Positions 45,962 through 56,324 of a stretch of DNA of 64,000 bases are shown in pieces. The notes under the pieces were generated by a model. That model was given only the letters and a program-made list of their open reading frames with translations, made no database searches and was not told the origin of the DNA. Each line of letters opens with the position of its first letter. Position 1 is the stretch's first letter. The position numbers and the translations under genes were made by a program. The stretch lies in contig NZ_JACYXZ010000002.1 of the NCBI RefSeq assembly GCF_014842875.1, positions 372,001 to 436,000 on the forward strand, read 5' to 3'. Origin of the DNA: Nocardioides donggukensis. GTDB lineage: Bacteria > Actinomycetota > Actinomycetes > Propionibacteriales > Nocardioidaceae.

Positions 45962-46843
45962 CTATGCCCCGCCCGGGGAGTCGCCGCGCGCCACCGGCCG
46001 GGTGGGGTCGCTGATCCAACCGCTCCACGAGCCCGGGTAGAGGGCGGCCCGGATGCCGGCCACCTCGAGTGCCAGCACCAGGTGCGCGGCCGTGACGCCG
46101 GAGCCGCAGTACGCCGCGACCTCCTTCCCGGAGGTGCCCGCCTGCTCGGCCAGCCGCCGGATCTCCTGGGCGGGGCGCAGCGTGCCGTCCTCGGCGAGCG
46201 TCGCGGTGGCCGGCAGGTTGACCGCACCCGGGATGTGCCCGGGCACCGGGTCGACCGGCTCGGTCTCGCCGCGGAACCGCTCGGGAGCCCGGGCGTCGAG
46301 CAACCTCCCGCCCTCGGCGACGGCCGGCACGCCCTCCGCGTCGACCACCGGCATCCGGCCGGGGCGCGCGGTGAAACCCCCTGCCGGGGCTGCGTCGGGG
46401 TCGGCTCCCGTCTCGACCGCGCCGCCGGCCCGCTGCCAGGCCGGCCAGCCGCCGTCGAGGAGTCGGACGTCGTCGTGGCCGTGGTGCCGGAGCAGCCACC
46501 ACGCCCTCGCGGCCGCCAGGCCCGACCAGTCGTCGTACACGACGACCGGCCGGTGGTCCTCGACCCCGGCCGCCCGCATCGCGGCCTGGAAGGTCTCCGG
46601 ATCCGGCAGCGGGTGCCGGCCGCCGGCCCCAGCCCCGCCACCGGCCCCGTGACCGGAGCCGGCCAGCGCCGACTCGAGGTCGACGTACCGGGCTCCCGGC
46701 ACGTGGCCGCGGGCGAACTCCTCCGGGCCGGCCGGTCCGCCCAGCCGCCACCGCACGTCGAGGACGGTGGGGGCCGAGGAGTCGGTGCCGTCACCGAGCT
46801 CGGCGACCAGGTCGGCGGCCCCGACGAGCGGGCCGCTGCTCAC
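45962..46843 (-). CDS. sseA: Thiosulfate/3-mercaptopyruvate sulfurtransferase
   Basis: A 293-residue tandem rhodanese. The N-terminal domain (LLDVRWRLGGPAGPEEF-type sequence, VLDVRWRLGG) is inactive; the C-terminal domain holds the active site loop YCGSGVTAAH with cysteine and the pattern CGSGVT, which favours mercaptopyruvate over thiosulfate. The GTG at 46843 overlaps the AKR stop as GTGA. It may supply sulfane sulfur to cofactors or detoxify cyanide. Confidence 0.9.
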   Translation of the reverse strand: MSSGPLVGAADLVAELGDGTDSSAPTVLDVRWRLGGPAGPEEFARGHVPGARYVDLESALAGSGHGAGGGAGAGGRHPLPDPETFQAAMRAAGVEDHRPVVVYDDWSGLAAARAWWLLRHHGHDDVRLLDGGWPAWQRAGGAVETGADPDAAPAGGFTARPGRMPVVDAEGVPAVAEGGRLLDARAPERFRGETEPVDPVPGHIPGAVNLPATATLAEDGTLRPAQEIRRLAEQAGTSGKEVAAYCGSGVTAAHLVLALEVAGIRAALYPGSWSGWISDPTRPVARGDSPGGA

Positions 46844-47850
46844 GACGGGCGGGTTGTGGGGGCGTTCTCGGCGGTCTTGCCGGTGTCCCTGACCGGGAGG
46901 TCGCCGAGGACCTCGTCGATCCTGGTCATCGCCTCCTCGGGGATCCGCACGCCCGCCGCCGCGACGTTCTCAGCCACCTGCTCGGGCCGGGAGGCACCGA
47001 CGAGGGCGGCGGCGACGTTGTCGTTCTGCAGCACCCAGGCCACGGCCAGCTGCGCCATGGTCAGGTCGAGCGACTCGGCGACCGGCTTCAGGTCCTGGAC
47101 CCGGGTCAGCACGTCGTCGTCCATGAACCGCTTGATCATGTCCGCGCCGCCCTTCTCGTCGGTGGCGCGGGACCCGGCCGGTGGGGCCTGGCCGGGCAGG
47201 TACTTGCCCGAGAGCACGCCCTGGGCGATCGGCGACCAGACGATCTGCGAGAGGCCGAGCTCGGCACAGGTCGGGACCACCTCGTCCTCGATCACGCGCC
47301 AGAGCATGGAGTACTGCGGCTGGCTGGAGATCAGTGGGAACCCGAGCTCGCGGGCCATCGCGGCACCGGCCCGGATCTGGTCCGCGGTCCACTCGCTGAC
47401 CCCGATGTAGTGCGCCTTCCCGGAGCGGACCACGTCGGCGAAGGCCTGCATGGTCTCCTCCAGCGGCGTCTCGGTGTCGTAGCGGTGCGCCTGGTAGAGG
47501 TCGACGTAGTCGGTGCCGAGCCGGGTCAGGGACCCGTTGATCGACTCCATGATGTGCTTGCGCGACAGCCCGCTGTCGTTGTGGCCCCGGGGTCCGGTGG
47601 GCCAGTAGACCTTCGTGAAGATCTCGAGGGACTCCCGCCGCTCGCCGCGCAGCGCCTCCCCGAGGACGGTCTCGGCCTGGGTGTTGGCGTAGGCGTCGGC
47701 GGTGTCGTAGGTGGTGATCCCGGCGTCCAGGGCGGCACGGACGCACTGCGTCGCGACGTCGTTCTCGACCTGCGACCCGTGGGTCAGCCAGTTGCCGTAG
47801 GTGATCTCCGAGATCTTGAGCCCGCTGTGCCCGAGGTACCTGAATTCCAT
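46840..47850 (-). CDS. Aldo-keto reductase
   Basis: A 336-residue AKR-fold NADPH reductase of the group close to the potassium channel beta-subunit family. Seen: MEFRYLGHSGLKISEITYGNW at the start, the catalytic DTADAYANTQAETVLGEAL (Asp, Tyr), the conserved KVYWPTGP, and the NADPH-binding C-terminus AALVGASRPEQV. The ATG at 47850 is chosen; the longer frame from 47877 has no family match. It overlaps the sulfurtransferase start and is divergent from tdk. Confidence 0.88.
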   Translation of the reverse strand: MEFRYLGHSGLKISEITYGNWLTHGSQVENDVATQCVRAALDAGITTYDTADAYANTQAETVLGEALRGERRESLEIFTKVYWPTGPRGHNDSGLSRKHIMESINGSLTRLGTDYVDLYQAHRYDTETPLEETMQAFADVVRSGKAHYIGVSEWTADQIRAGAAMARELGFPLISSQPQYSMLWRVIEDEVVPTCAELGLSQIVWSPIAQGVLSGKYLPGQAPPAGSRATDEKGGADMIKRFMDDDVLTRVQDLKPVAESLDLTMAQLAVAWVLQNDNVAAALVGASRPEQVAENVAAAGVRIPEEAMTRIDEVLGDLPVRDTGKTAENAPTTRPS

Positions 47851-47912
47851 GGGCCCGACGCTACCGGGGTGCTCCACGGGACCCTGCCCGCCCCATGACA
47901 GGATCCCGTCCC

Positions 47913-48569
47913 GTGGCTGAACTTCACTTCTTCACCGGCACGATGGACTCGGGCAAGAGCACGCTGGCGCTGCAGACCAACCACAACCACGCGGCCCGCG
48001 GCCGGGTCGGCCGGATCTTCACCACCCACGACCGGGCCGGCACCGCCACCCTCTCCTCCCGGCTGGGCCTGACCCACGAGGCCATCGAGGTGCCGGACGG
48101 GTTCGACTTCTGGAAGTACGTCGTGGACTCGCTGACCCAGGGCGGGCGGATCGACTACCTGATCTGCGACGAGGCCCAGTTCTACTCCGCCGCGCAGATC
48201 GACCAGCTCGCCAAGGTCGTCGACGAGCTGCAGATCGACGTCTTCGCCTTCGGCATCCTCACCGACTTCCGCTCCTCGCTCTTCCCGGGCAGTGCCCGGC
48301 TGGTGGAGCTGGCGGACCGGATGAACGTGCTGCAGGTGGAGGCCCTGTGCTGGTGCGGGAAGCGGGCCACCCACAACGCCCGGACCGAGAACGGCGTGAT
48401 GGTCACCGACGGCGACGTGGTCGTGGTCGGCGACGTCGCCGAGGAGGCCGACCCGGAGCCGGCCAGGGTCGCCTACGAGGTGCTGTGCCGTCAGCACCAC
48501 CGGCGGCGGCTGACCGCCGAGCGCGCCAAGGCCGTGTCGCTGGCGCCGGAGCCGCTGCCCTTCGGCTGA
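47913..48569 (+). CDS. tdk: Thymidine kinase (type II)
   Basis: A 218-residue ATP:thymidine 5'-phosphotransferase. Walker A is FFTGTMDSGKST (~6-17), the substrate and Mg2+ segment is ICDEAQFYS, and the zinc site includes CWCGKRATHNAR and a C-terminal CRQHH. It salvages thymidine for dTMP. The GTG at 47913 (with AGGATC upstream) is preferred, but an ATG at 47895 in frame is also possible. The stop is two bases from the convergent phosphodiesterase gene. Confidence 0.93.
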   Translation: MAELHFFTGTMDSGKSTLALQTNHNHAARGRVGRIFTTHDRAGTATLSSRLGLTHEAIEVPDGFDFWKYVVDSLTQGGRIDYLICDEAQFYSAAQIDQLAKVVDELQIDVFAFGILTDFRSSLFPGSARLVELADRMNVLQVEALCWCGKRATHNARTENGVMVTDGDVVVVGDVAEEADPEPARVAYEVLCRQHHRRRLTAERAKAVSLAPEPLPFG

Positions 48570-48571
48570 GC

Positions 48572-49687
48572 TCAGTCGAGCAGGATCGGGATCCGCATCT
48601 CGTCGGCCGTCAGGGACCCGTGCAGCCCGATCAGCCGCCCCTCGTAGGGGAAGTCCCGTGTGGAGAGCACGGCGTGGTCGTCGTGGCAGGCCACCACGAC
48701 GTCGCCGATCCGGGGGCGCACCGCGGGGGCCAGGGAGCCGAACCAGCCACGCTCGGCGGCCTGGTCGCGGGTGAGCACGGTCGCACGGTCGCCCAGCACC
48801 TGCCGCCAGGTCGCGGCCACGTCGTCGATGGCACCCAGCCGGCAGTACAGGTGCCGGAACCGGGCCTCCCCGCCGAGGAGCGAGACCCCGTGCCGCAGGT
48901 CCGGCTCGTCGTCCACGTCGATCCGCGACTCCGGAGGGCTGTCGACCATGCCGTGGTCGGCCACCACCAGCATCCGCACCGCGGCCGGCAGCGACTCGCG
49001 CATCTGCTCGGCCTCGGCGTCGATCATCGCCAGCTGCTGCAGCCAGGCGGCCGAGGCCACGCCGTACCGGTGCCCGGTCCAGTCGAGGTCGCCGTCGTAG
49101 ACGTAGGTCAGGGACGGTCGCTGCGCCACCGCCCGCTCGACGGCCGCGATCCGCTCCCCCACCTTGTCCGCGCCGACGAACGCGGCGCCGCGGTGCCCGG
49201 CCCGGGTGAGCCCGGAGTCGGCGAACTCGCGCTTGTTGACGGCCGTCACGTGGACGCCGGCCGCCGCGAGGGCGTCGAACGCCGTCGGGTGCGGCTGCCA
49301 CTCCCGGGGGTCGACGTCCTTGTCCCACCACAGGTGGTTGAGCAGCTGGTCGGTGCCGGGGATCCGGGCGGTGAAGCCGACCAGGCCGTGCTGCCCCGGG
49401 TCGAGGCCGGTGCCGAGCGAGGTGAGGGAGGTCGCGGTCGTGGACGGCACACCCGAGGTGCCCGCGGAGCCGGCCAGCGAGGAGAGGTACGGCGCGGCGT
49501 GGGCGTAGCGGGCCAGCAGCTCGTGGCCGAGACCGTCGACCAGGAACACGACGTACGCCGGGGCCTCGGGCAGCACCAGGCCCGAGCCGGAGGTCGGGTG
49601 GTCGGATCCCAGGGCGCGCGCCACCGCCGGCACCACGTCGCCGAGCGAGCGGTCACCGTAGGCCGGCTCGACGAAGCTGGCCGTCAT
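48572..49687 (-). CDS. Alkaline-phosphatase-superfamily phosphodiesterase/nucleotide pyrophosphatase
   Basis: A 371-residue metal hydrolase. AYVVFLVDGLGHELLARY carries the first metal Asp, GVPSTTATSLTSLGTG the nucleophilic Thr, and VVADHGMVD the further metal ligands. No signal peptide is visible, so it may be cytosolic. Substrate is not predictable. It overlaps the DUF5998 gene by 4 bases (ATGA). The pair also precedes parC in Streptomyces (memory). Confidence 0.88.
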   Translation of the reverse strand: MTASFVEPAYGDRSLGDVVPAVARALGSDHPTSGSGLVLPEAPAYVVFLVDGLGHELLARYAHAAPYLSSLAGSAGTSGVPSTTATSLTSLGTGLDPGQHGLVGFTARIPGTDQLLNHLWWDKDVDPREWQPHPTAFDALAAAGVHVTAVNKREFADSGLTRAGHRGAAFVGADKVGERIAAVERAVAQRPSLTYVYDGDLDWTGHRYGVASAAWLQQLAMIDAEAEQMRESLPAAVRMLVVADHGMVDSPPESRIDVDDEPDLRHGVSLLGGEARFRHLYCRLGAIDDVAATWRQVLGDRATVLTRDQAAERGWFGSLAPAVRPRIGDVVVACHDDHAVLSTRDFPYEGRLIGLHGSLTADEMRIPILLD

Positions 49688-50283
49688 CTCGGGGCGGCGC
49701 CCTGGGTGGCGGCCGACAGCTCCTCGGCGAACCCGAGCAGCGAGCCCACCGCGTCGTCACCCTCCGCCGCGGCCGAGACCCGGATCGAGAAGTCGTCGGA
49801 GGCGATCATGCCGGTGTAGCCGTGGTCGGCCTCGCAGTCGGCGTCGGCGCAGCCGGCCGGCTCGAGGTCGATCCGGCCGACGCCGCCCCAGCCGACCGTG
49901 AGCACCGCCTCGGCCGGGGGCTGGGGACCGGAGGTCGGGTTGGCCACCATCCGGGTCACCACGACCGAGCGGACCGCGGACAGGGCGATCGCCTCGCTGG
50001 AGGTGGAGGTGTAGGGGTGCGGCAGCAGGTCGTCCCCGGCGTGCTCGTCGGTGTGGGTGAGGATCAGCCGACTCGGCGTCAGCACCACCACCGTGATGTG
50101 TCGGCGCACCTCGTCGAGCTCGATGGTCGGCTCGTGGTGGACGTACCACGACACCACGTGCTCCCCCGCCACCGCCGTGGACACCCCGTCGGTCACCACC
50201 TCGGGGTAGTAGCCGGTCCGCTCGATGGCCGCCCGGAGGGCACCGGCCACGTCGGAGGATCCGGTCAGTCCACGGTTGCGCAT
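49684..50283 (-). CDS. DUF5998 protein
   Basis: A 199-residue soluble protein: GLTGSSDVAGALRAAIERTGYYPEVVTDGVSTAVAGEHVVSWYVHHEPT and VRRHITVVVLTPSRLILTHTDEHAGD are the conserved parts. A CADADCEADHGYTG segment has two cysteines of unknown use. Function unknown. It is encoded immediately upstream of the phosphodiesterase gene and 22 bases after the acetyltransferase stop, same strand. Confidence 0.85.
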   Translation of the reverse strand: MRNRGLTGSSDVAGALRAAIERTGYYPEVVTDGVSTAVAGEHVVSWYVHHEPTIELDEVRRHITVVVLTPSRLILTHTDEHAGDDLLPHPYTSTSSEAIALSAVRSVVVTRMVANPTSGPQPPAEAVLTVGWGGVGRIDLEPAGCADADCEADHGYTGMIASDDFSIRVSAAAEGDDAVGSLLGFAEELSAATQGAAPR

Positions 50284-50305
50284 GCGGTCAGTCTCGCACG
50301 CGGGA

Positions 50306-53011
50306 TCAGGGGTCCGGCATCGTGTCGCCGGGGTGCTTGTTGAGCCGGCGCACGAACCAGTCCGAGCGGGGGTCGTCGACGGGCTCCACGCATCCCGAGG
50401 CGGTCAGCACGGTGGCCGAGCTCTTGCCCGCCAGCACCAGGGAGAGGTCGACCTCCCGCAGCTGGGGGAAGTCGTTCTTGAGCCGCGAGACCAGCAGGAT
50501 CAGCTCCTCGACCCGGTCCACGTCGACGACCTCGCTGCCGCGGTAGCCGAACAGCATGGGCGAGCTCTTGATCTCGCGGGTCATCGCGCGGGCGTCGTGC
50601 TCGGTGAGTGGCGGGATCCGGTAGGCGCGATCCCCGAGCAGGTCGGTGAGCGGACCGCCGATGCCGAAGGAGACCACCGGTCCGAAGAGCGGGTCCTCGA
50701 GCGCGCCGACCGCGACCGGCACGCCCGGAGGCGCGTTGCGCTGCACCACGAAGCCGGCGGTGGCGGGGTCGTCGATGAGCGCCGAGAGGGTCTCCCAGGC
50801 GTCCCTCATCTCGGCCTCGTTGTCGATGTTGCGCCACACGTGCGCCTGGTCCGGGCGGTGCCGCAGGTGCTCGGCGGTCGCCTTGAGGACGACGTTCCAG
50901 CCCAGGTCCGAGCCGACCGCGACGGCGGTCTCGACGTCGTCCACCGAGCGCTCGGCCCACAGGTCGATGCCGTAGGCCGTGAGCAGCGCGTGCAGCTCCT
51001 CGAAGGCCAGGTCCCGGCCTCCCGGGGCGTCCATCAGCACGCCGTTGATGATCCTCTTGGCGGCCAGCGTGTCCACCTCCACCGGCTCGGCGGTCCCGGC
51101 GTCCGGGGTCCGCAGCCACACGGCGTACTCCACGACCCGGGCGAGGGCCCGGACGGCGGCCTCCACGGCCGGGTAGGAGGGGACCGAGCCCCGGCCGGCG
51201 GTGGAGCCGGCCACGTCGGGGACCCGCAGCAGCTCCGGCACCCCCTCGGCCCCCAGGAACGTCGAGACGAGCGGCTTGTCGGACTGCTCCCCCACGGCCG
51301 CCAGCACGTTGGCGACCTCCTCGCCGGTCACGTTCAGCGGCGGGATGTAGACCGCCACCACCGAGTCCACCTCGGGGTCGTCGATCGCCCGGTCGAGGGC
51401 GTCCTCGAAGTCCTCGGCCGTCGCCTCGGCACCCAGCGGCACCGAGGTCGAGACCACCAGCCCCACCGCGGCCGCGGCGTCGGCCGCGAGCAGCCCCAGC
51501 GCGTCGGAGTTGCCCACGACCGCCACCCGCCGGCCGCGTGGCAGGGGCTGGTGGGCGAGCAGCTGCGCGACGTCGAACATCTCCTCGAGGGTGTCCACCT
51601 GGATCACCCCGGCCTGACGGAACATCGCGTCGACGGCGTGCTGGGGCGCGGAGAGGGTCCGGACCGCGTGCCCCATGGGGACGCCCTGGGTGGTGCGCCC
51701 GGACCGGACCGCGACGATCGGCTTGCGCCGGGAGACCCGGCGGGCGATGCGGGAGAACTTCCGCGGGTTGCCGATCGACTCCAGGTAGAGCAGGACCACC
51801 TCGGTCGAGGCGTCCTCCTCCCAGTACTGCAGCAGGTCGTTGCCGGACACGTCGGCCCGGTTGCCGGCGCTGACGAACGTCGAGAGGCCCAGGCCCCGGT
51901 TGTTGACCTTCTCCAGGATGGCCGAGCCGAGCGCGCCGGACTGGCAGAAGAAGCCGGCCCGGCCCCGCGCCGGCATCAACGGGGACAGCGAGGCGTTGAG
52001 GGAGACGTCGGGGTCGGTGTTGATCACGCCGAGGCAGTTCGGGCCGATCAGCCGCAGGCCGTACGAGCGGGCCAGTCCCACCAGCCGTCGCTGACGGCGG
52101 CGCCCCTCCTCGCCGGTCTCGGCGAAGCCGGAGGAGATGACGACCAGCCCGTGGACGCCCTTGGCGGCGCAGTCCAGCACGACGTCCTGGACCGAGCTGG
52201 CCGGCACCGCCACGATCGCGACGTCGACCTGGTCGGGGATGTCGTTGACCGACTCGTAGGCCGGCAGCCCTGAGACCGCCTCCGAGGAGGGGTTCACGGC
52301 GTAGACGCGGCCCGTGTAGTCGCCCATGACCAGGTTCCGGACCAGCGCCTGGCCGATCGTGTCCTGGCGCCGGCTGGCGCCGATCACCGCCACCGACCGG
52401 GCGTTGAAGAAGTTCGAGATCGAGACCGACTCGGCCCGGTGCTCGCGGTGCTCCATGACCCCCATCGCGGTCACGTTGGGGTCGATCGGGAACTCCAGGC
52501 TCATCACGCCGTCCTCGAAGCCCCCGGCCACGTGGTAGCCGGCGTCCTTGAACGTGGTGATCATCCGGCGGTTGTCGGGCAGCACGTCCGCGACGAACTT
52601 CTCGATGCCCTGCTCGCGACCGGCCTGGGCCAGGTGCTCGAGCAGGATCTGGGCCACGCCCCGGCCGTGGTGCCGGTCCTCGACCAGGAAGGCGATCTCG
52701 GCCTCCCCCGCGCCCACCACGTCGTAGCGGCCGACCCCGATCATCTGGTCGGCGACCAGCATCACGAACGCCACCCGGTTGGCGTGGTCGACCTGGGTGA
52801 ACCGGGCCACGTCGCGCTCCGAGAGGTTCGGCATCGGCGAGAAGAAGCGGTAGTACTTCGACTGGTCGGACACCCGGCCGTAGAACGTCACCAGCCGCTC
52901 CGCGTCGTCGGGCCGGATCGGCCGCACGTGGGCGGCGCGGCCGTCGAGCAGCAGCACGTCGGCCTCCCAGTGCCTGGGGGGCGTGCGGATCTCGCTGCCG
53001 GAGGTGCTCAC
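50306..53011 (-). CDS. GNAT acetyltransferase fused to ADP-forming acyl-CoA synthetase-like domains (Pat-type)
   Basis: A 901-residue protein. The N-terminal GNAT domain (about 25-175) has [15 protein letters not shown] acetyl-CoA site; then a CoA-binding domain ([21 protein letters not shown], ~205), a succinyl-CoA-ligase-like domain ([14 protein letters not shown], ~355) and a C-terminal ATP-grasp region (~665-890, [16 protein letters not shown]). Actinobacterial Pat lysine acetyltransferases have this order and modify acetyl-CoA synthetase. The synthetase part often lost activity and serves regulation. Its divergent neighbour is parC. Confidence 0.88.
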   Translation of the reverse strand: MSTSGSEIRTPPRHWEADVLLLDGRAAHVRPIRPDDAERLVTFYGRVSDQSKYYRFFSPMPNLSERDVARFTQVDHANRVAFVMLVADQMIGVGRYDVVGAGEAEIAFLVEDRHHGRGVAQILLEHLAQAGREQGIEKFVADVLPDNRRMITTFKDAGYHVAGGFEDGVMSLEFPIDPNVTAMGVMEHREHRAESVSISNFFNARSVAVIGASRRQDTIGQALVRNLVMGDYTGRVYAVNPSSEAVSGLPAYESVNDIPDQVDVAIVAVPASSVQDVVLDCAAKGVHGLVVISSGFAETGEEGRRRQRRLVGLARSYGLRLIGPNCLGVINTDPDVSLNASLSPLMPARGRAGFFCQSGALGSAILEKVNNRGLGLSTFVSAGNRADVSGNDLLQYWEEDASTEVVLLYLESIGNPRKFSRIARRVSRRKPIVAVRSGRTTQGVPMGHAVRTLSAPQHAVDAMFRQAGVIQVDTLEEMFDVAQLLAHQPLPRGRRVAVVGNSDALGLLAADAAAAVGLVVSTSVPLGAEATAEDFEDALDRAIDDPEVDSVVAVYIPPLNVTGEEVANVLAAVGEQSDKPLVSTFLGAEGVPELLRVPDVAGSTAGRGSVPSYPAVEAAVRALARVVEYAVWLRTPDAGTAEPVEVDTLAAKRIINGVLMDAPGGRDLAFEELHALLTAYGIDLWAERSVDDVETAVAVGSDLGWNVVLKATAEHLRHRPDQAHVWRNIDNEAEMRDAWETLSALIDDPATAGFVVQRNAPPGVPVAVGALEDPLFGPVVSFGIGGPLTDLLGDRAYRIPPLTEHDARAMTREIKSSPMLFGYRGSEVVDVDRVEELILLVSRLKNDFPQLREVDLSLVLAGKSSATVLTASGCVEPVDDPRSDWFVRRLNKHPGDTMPDP

Positions 53012-53101
53012 CCCCGAAATCTAGCGGTCCGGCGGTGGAGCGTGTGCCGCCACCGGCGTGCCCGTCGTCGAAGCCCGGCCGGCATTGGGGAGAATGCGCC
53101 C

Positions 53102-55627
53102 ATGGCCCGTCGTACCTCCCAGCCTCCCCTGCCCGAAGACTTCGAGGAGCACATCCTCGACATCGACGTCGGCGACGAGATGCGCGCCTCCTTCCTGGAG
53201 TACGCCTACTCGGTGATCTACTCCCGGGCGCTGCCCGACGCCCGGGACGGCCTCAAGCCCGTCCAGCGCCGGATCCTGCACACGATGAACGACATGGGGC
53301 TGCGCCCGGACCGGGGCCACGTGAAGAGCGCCCGGGTGGTCGGCGAGGTCATGGGCCGGCTGCACCCGCACGGCGACAGCGCGATCTACGACGCCCTGGT
53401 GCGGATGGCGCAGCCCTGGTCGATGCGGCTCCCGTTCGTCGACGGGCACGGGAACTTCGGCTCCCCGGACGACTCCCCGGCCGCGATGCGCTACACCGAG
53501 TGTCGGATGGCGCCGCCCGCGGTGGCGATGACCGCCTCCATCGACGAGGACACAGTCGACTTCAAGCCGAACTACGACAGCCGCGAGGTCGAGCCGTCGG
53601 TGCTGCCGGCCGCGATCCCGAACCTCATCGTCAACGGCACCACCGGCATCGCGGTCGGCATGGCCACCAACATCGCGCCGCACAACCTGGTCGAGGTGGT
53701 CCAGGCACTGCGGCACCTGATCAAGCACCCCCGGGCGGGCGTCGACGACCTGATGCGGTTCATCCCCGGCCCGGACCTGCCCACCGGCGGCAAGATCGTC
53801 GGCCTGGACGGCATCCGCGACGCCTACGAGACCGGTCGGGGCAGCTTCCGGATGCGGGCCACGGCCCGGGTCGAGAACGTCACCCCCCGCCGCAAGGGCA
53901 TCGTCGTCACCGAGCTGCCGTACGGCGTGGGCACCGAGAAGGTGGTCGAGCGGATCAAGACCCTCGTCCAGGCCAAGAAGCTGCAGGGGATCTCCGACGT
54001 CAAGGACCTCACCGACCGGGAGAAGGGCCTGCGCCTGGTGATCGAGGTCAAGAACGGGATCCACCCCGAGGCCCTGCTCGAGCAGCTGTACAAGCAGACC
54101 CCGCTCGAGGACTCGTTCGGCATCAACACCGTCGCCCTGGTCGACGGCCAGCCGCGGACGCTGGGCCTGAAGGAGCTGCTCGAGGTGTTCCTGGGGCACC
54201 GGCTCGACGTCGTCCGGCGTCGCTCGGTGTTCCGCCGCGGCAAGGCCGCGGACCGGCTGCACCTCGTCGACGGGCTGCTGGTCGCGATCCTCGACATCGA
54301 CGAGGTGATCCAGGTGATCCGCTCCTCCGACAACGCGGGCGCCGCCAAGGAGCGGCTGATGGGGATCTTCGACCTGACCGAGGTGCAGACCGACTACATC
54401 CTCGACATGCCGCTGCGTCGGCTGACGAGGTTCAGCCGCATCGAGCTGGAGAAGGAGGCCGAGGAGCTGCGCCGCACCATCGAGGAGCTGGACGCGATCC
54501 TCGCCGACGAGGCGATGCTGCGGAAGGTGGTCTCCGACGAGCTCGCCGAGGTGGCCCGGACCTACGGCACCCCGCGCCGTACGGTGCTGCTGGAGTCCGC
54601 GGGCACCCAGGTGACCGCGGCGGCGCCGCTCGAGGTCGCCGACGACCCGTGCTTCGTGTACCTCTCCTCCAGCGGGCTGCTCGCCCGCAGCAGCGACGCC
54701 GAGCCGCCCGGCGCGGGCGAGGCCCGGGCCAAGCACGACGTCGTGGTCTCGGCGGTGCGCAGCACGGCGCGGGGCGACATCGGGGTGCTGACCAGCCGTG
54801 GCCGGGTGCTGCGGCTGGGTGTCATCGACCTGCCGGCGCTTCCGGCCACGGCCAACGACCCGCACCTGGCCGGCGCCCTGCCGCTGAGCGAGTTCCTGGC
54901 CCTGGGCCCCGGCGAGCGGGCCCTGGCGCTCACGTCGCTGGGCACCGACGGCCCCGGCCTGGCGCTCGGCACCCGGCAGGGCGTGGTGAAGCGGGTCAAC
55001 CCCGACGTGCCCAGCCGGGACGAGTGGGAGGTGGTCACGCTCAAGGACGGCGACGAGGTCGTGGGCGCCGTCGAGCTGGCCAGCGGCACCGAGCAGCTGT
55101 GCTTCATCACCACCGAGGGCCAGCTGCTGCACTTCGGCGCCGACCAGGTCCGTCCCCAGGGGCGGTCCGGTGGCGGCATCGCCGGGGTCCGGCTCGGCGC
55201 CGGCGCCGGCGTGGTCTGGTTCGGAGCCTTCGAACCCGACGCACCCGACGGGGCCGTGGTGGTCACCGTGTCGGGCAGCTCCACCGCGCTGCCCGGCACC
55301 GAGTCCGGTGCGGTGAAGGTCACGCCGTTCACCGAGTACCCCACCAAGGGTCGCGGCACCGGCGGCGTGCGCTGCCACCGCTTCCTGCGCGGCGAGGACA
55401 CGCTGGTCCTCGGGTGGGCCGGGCCCGCGCCCGCCCGGGCCGCCGCGGCCAGCGGCGCCCCCGTGGAGCTGCCGCCGGCCACCGGCCGCCGGGACGGCTC
55501 GGGGACCCCGGCCCCGCAGCCGATCGTCGCCTGCGCCGGTCCCGTGGCGCACCAGGTGGCCGGCGTCGCCGGGCCTGGGGGGTCGGCCGAAGGGCCGCTC
55601 GACCCGACCAGCCGTGTGGGAGGCTGA
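53102..55627 (+). CDS. parC: DNA topoisomerase IV (GyrA-like) subunit A
   Basis: An 841-residue type IIA topoisomerase A subunit. Breakage-reunion domain: [60 protein letters not shown] and the catalytic tyrosine in [10 protein letters not shown] (~122-124). The quinolone-region Ser and Asp (GDSAIYD) are the susceptible-type residues. A beta-pinwheel occupies the last ~330 residues; I do not see a canonical GyrA box, only [13 protein letters not shown]. Together with the parE 3.2 kb further on, it probably forms topo IV; gyrA is expected elsewhere. Confidence 0.92.
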   Translation: MARRTSQPPLPEDFEEHILDIDVGDEMRASFLEYAYSVIYSRALPDARDGLKPVQRRILHTMNDMGLRPDRGHVKSARVVGEVMGRLHPHGDSAIYDALVRMAQPWSMRLPFVDGHGNFGSPDDSPAAMRYTECRMAPPAVAMTASIDEDTVDFKPNYDSREVEPSVLPAAIPNLIVNGTTGIAVGMATNIAPHNLVEVVQALRHLIKHPRAGVDDLMRFIPGPDLPTGGKIVGLDGIRDAYETGRGSFRMRATARVENVTPRRKGIVVTELPYGVGTEKVVERIKTLVQAKKLQGISDVKDLTDREKGLRLVIEVKNGIHPEALLEQLYKQTPLEDSFGINTVALVDGQPRTLGLKELLEVFLGHRLDVVRRRSVFRRGKAADRLHLVDGLLVAILDIDEVIQVIRSSDNAGAAKERLMGIFDLTEVQTDYILDMPLRRLTRFSRIELEKEAEELRRTIEELDAILADEAMLRKVVSDELAEVARTYGTPRRTVLLESAGTQVTAAAPLEVADDPCFVYLSSSGLLARSSDAEPPGAGEARAKHDVVVSAVRSTARGDIGVLTSRGRVLRLGVIDLPALPATANDPHLAGALPLSEFLALGPGERALALTSLGTDGPGLALGTRQGVVKRVNPDVPSRDEWEVVTLKDGDEVVGAVELASGTEQLCFITTEGQLLHFGADQVRPQGRSGGGIAGVRLGAGAGVVWFGAFEPDAPDGAVVVTVSGSSTALPGTESGAVKVTPFTEYPTKGRGTGGVRCHRFLRGEDTLVLGWAGPAPARAAAASGAPVELPPATGRRDGSGTPAPQPIVACAGPVAHQVAGVAGPGGSAEGPLDPTSRVGG

Positions 55628-55631
55628 CCGC

Positions 55632-56324
55632 ATGCGGATCCGACTCCTTCCCGCCGCCCTGCTGGCGCTCGCCCTGACCACCGCCGGGTGCACCGGCAGC
55701 GACGGCGCCACCAGCGAGCAGGAGGACCCGCAGGAGGCGATGGAGCTCGCCAAGACCACCCTCGACGAGACCTCCGGCGTCCAGCTCCGCCTGTCCACCG
55801 CCGACCTCCCGAACAGCGTCCAGGGAGTCAGCAGCGCCGAGGGGGTGGGCATCCACCCGCCTGCCTTCGAGGGCACGATCACCGCGTCCATCTCCGGGGT
55901 GACCGCGGACGTCGACGTCGTGGCCACCGACGGCAAGGTCTGGATCAAGTTCCTCAGCCCGACCTTCCAGGAGGCCGACCCGGCCGACTACGGAGCCCCC
56001 GACCCGGCCGTGCTGATGGCCACCGAGGGCGGCTTCTCCGACCTGCTGGTCTCCACCGAGGACCTGGCCAAGGGCGAGGAGGTCCGCGGCGGCACGAACA
56101 ACGAGGAGATCCTCACCGAGTACACCGGCACCCTGCCCGCCGAGCTGGTCTCGGTGGTGATCCCCTCGGCCACCGGCGACTTCGACGCGACGTACACGAT
56201 CACCTCCGAGGGCGAGCTGCGGCAGGCCGTGCTGACCGGGGAGTTCTACCCCGGTGCCGGGGACGTCACCTACACCCTCGACGTCGACGACTACGGCACG
56301 GAGCAGGAAATCTCCGCACCGTGA
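55632..56324 (+). CDS. LppX/LprG-type lipoprotein
   Basis: A 230-residue lipoprotein of the LppX_LprAFG family. The signal peptide ends in a lipobox TAGC at residue ~19. The mature domain has ASISGVTADVDVVATDGKVWIKFLSP, EGELRQAVLTGEFYPGAGDVTYTLDVDDYG. Mycobacterial LprG carries triacylated lipids and lipoarabinomannan across the periplasm with the transporter P55. Here an MFS gene overlaps the stop by four bases, the same pair. ATG at 55632 gives the shortest and best signal peptide. Confidence 0.88.
   Translation: MRIRLLPAALLALALTTAGCTGSDGATSEQEDPQEAMELAKTTLDETSGVQLRLSTADLPNSVQGVSSAEGVGIHPPAFEGTITASISGVTADVDVVATDGKVWIKFLSPTFQEADPADYGAPDPAVLMATEGGFSDLLVSTEDLAKGEEVRGGTNNEEILTEYTGTLPAELVSVVIPSATGDFDATYTITSEGELRQAVLTGEFYPGAGDVTYTLDVDDYGTEQEISAP

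Noticed and set aside
44751-46794. Very long minus-strand frames that run through both the monooxygenase and sulfurtransferase genes
   Set aside because: Only the parts with FAD/NADPH motifs and with the rhodanese motif, in their separate frames, resemble proteins; there is no real fusion.
45962-46843. The sulfurtransferase as a substitute for the broken rhodanese at 1951
   Set aside because: It is a tandem-domain SseA type of different length and sequence, so it says nothing about the truncated gene's function.
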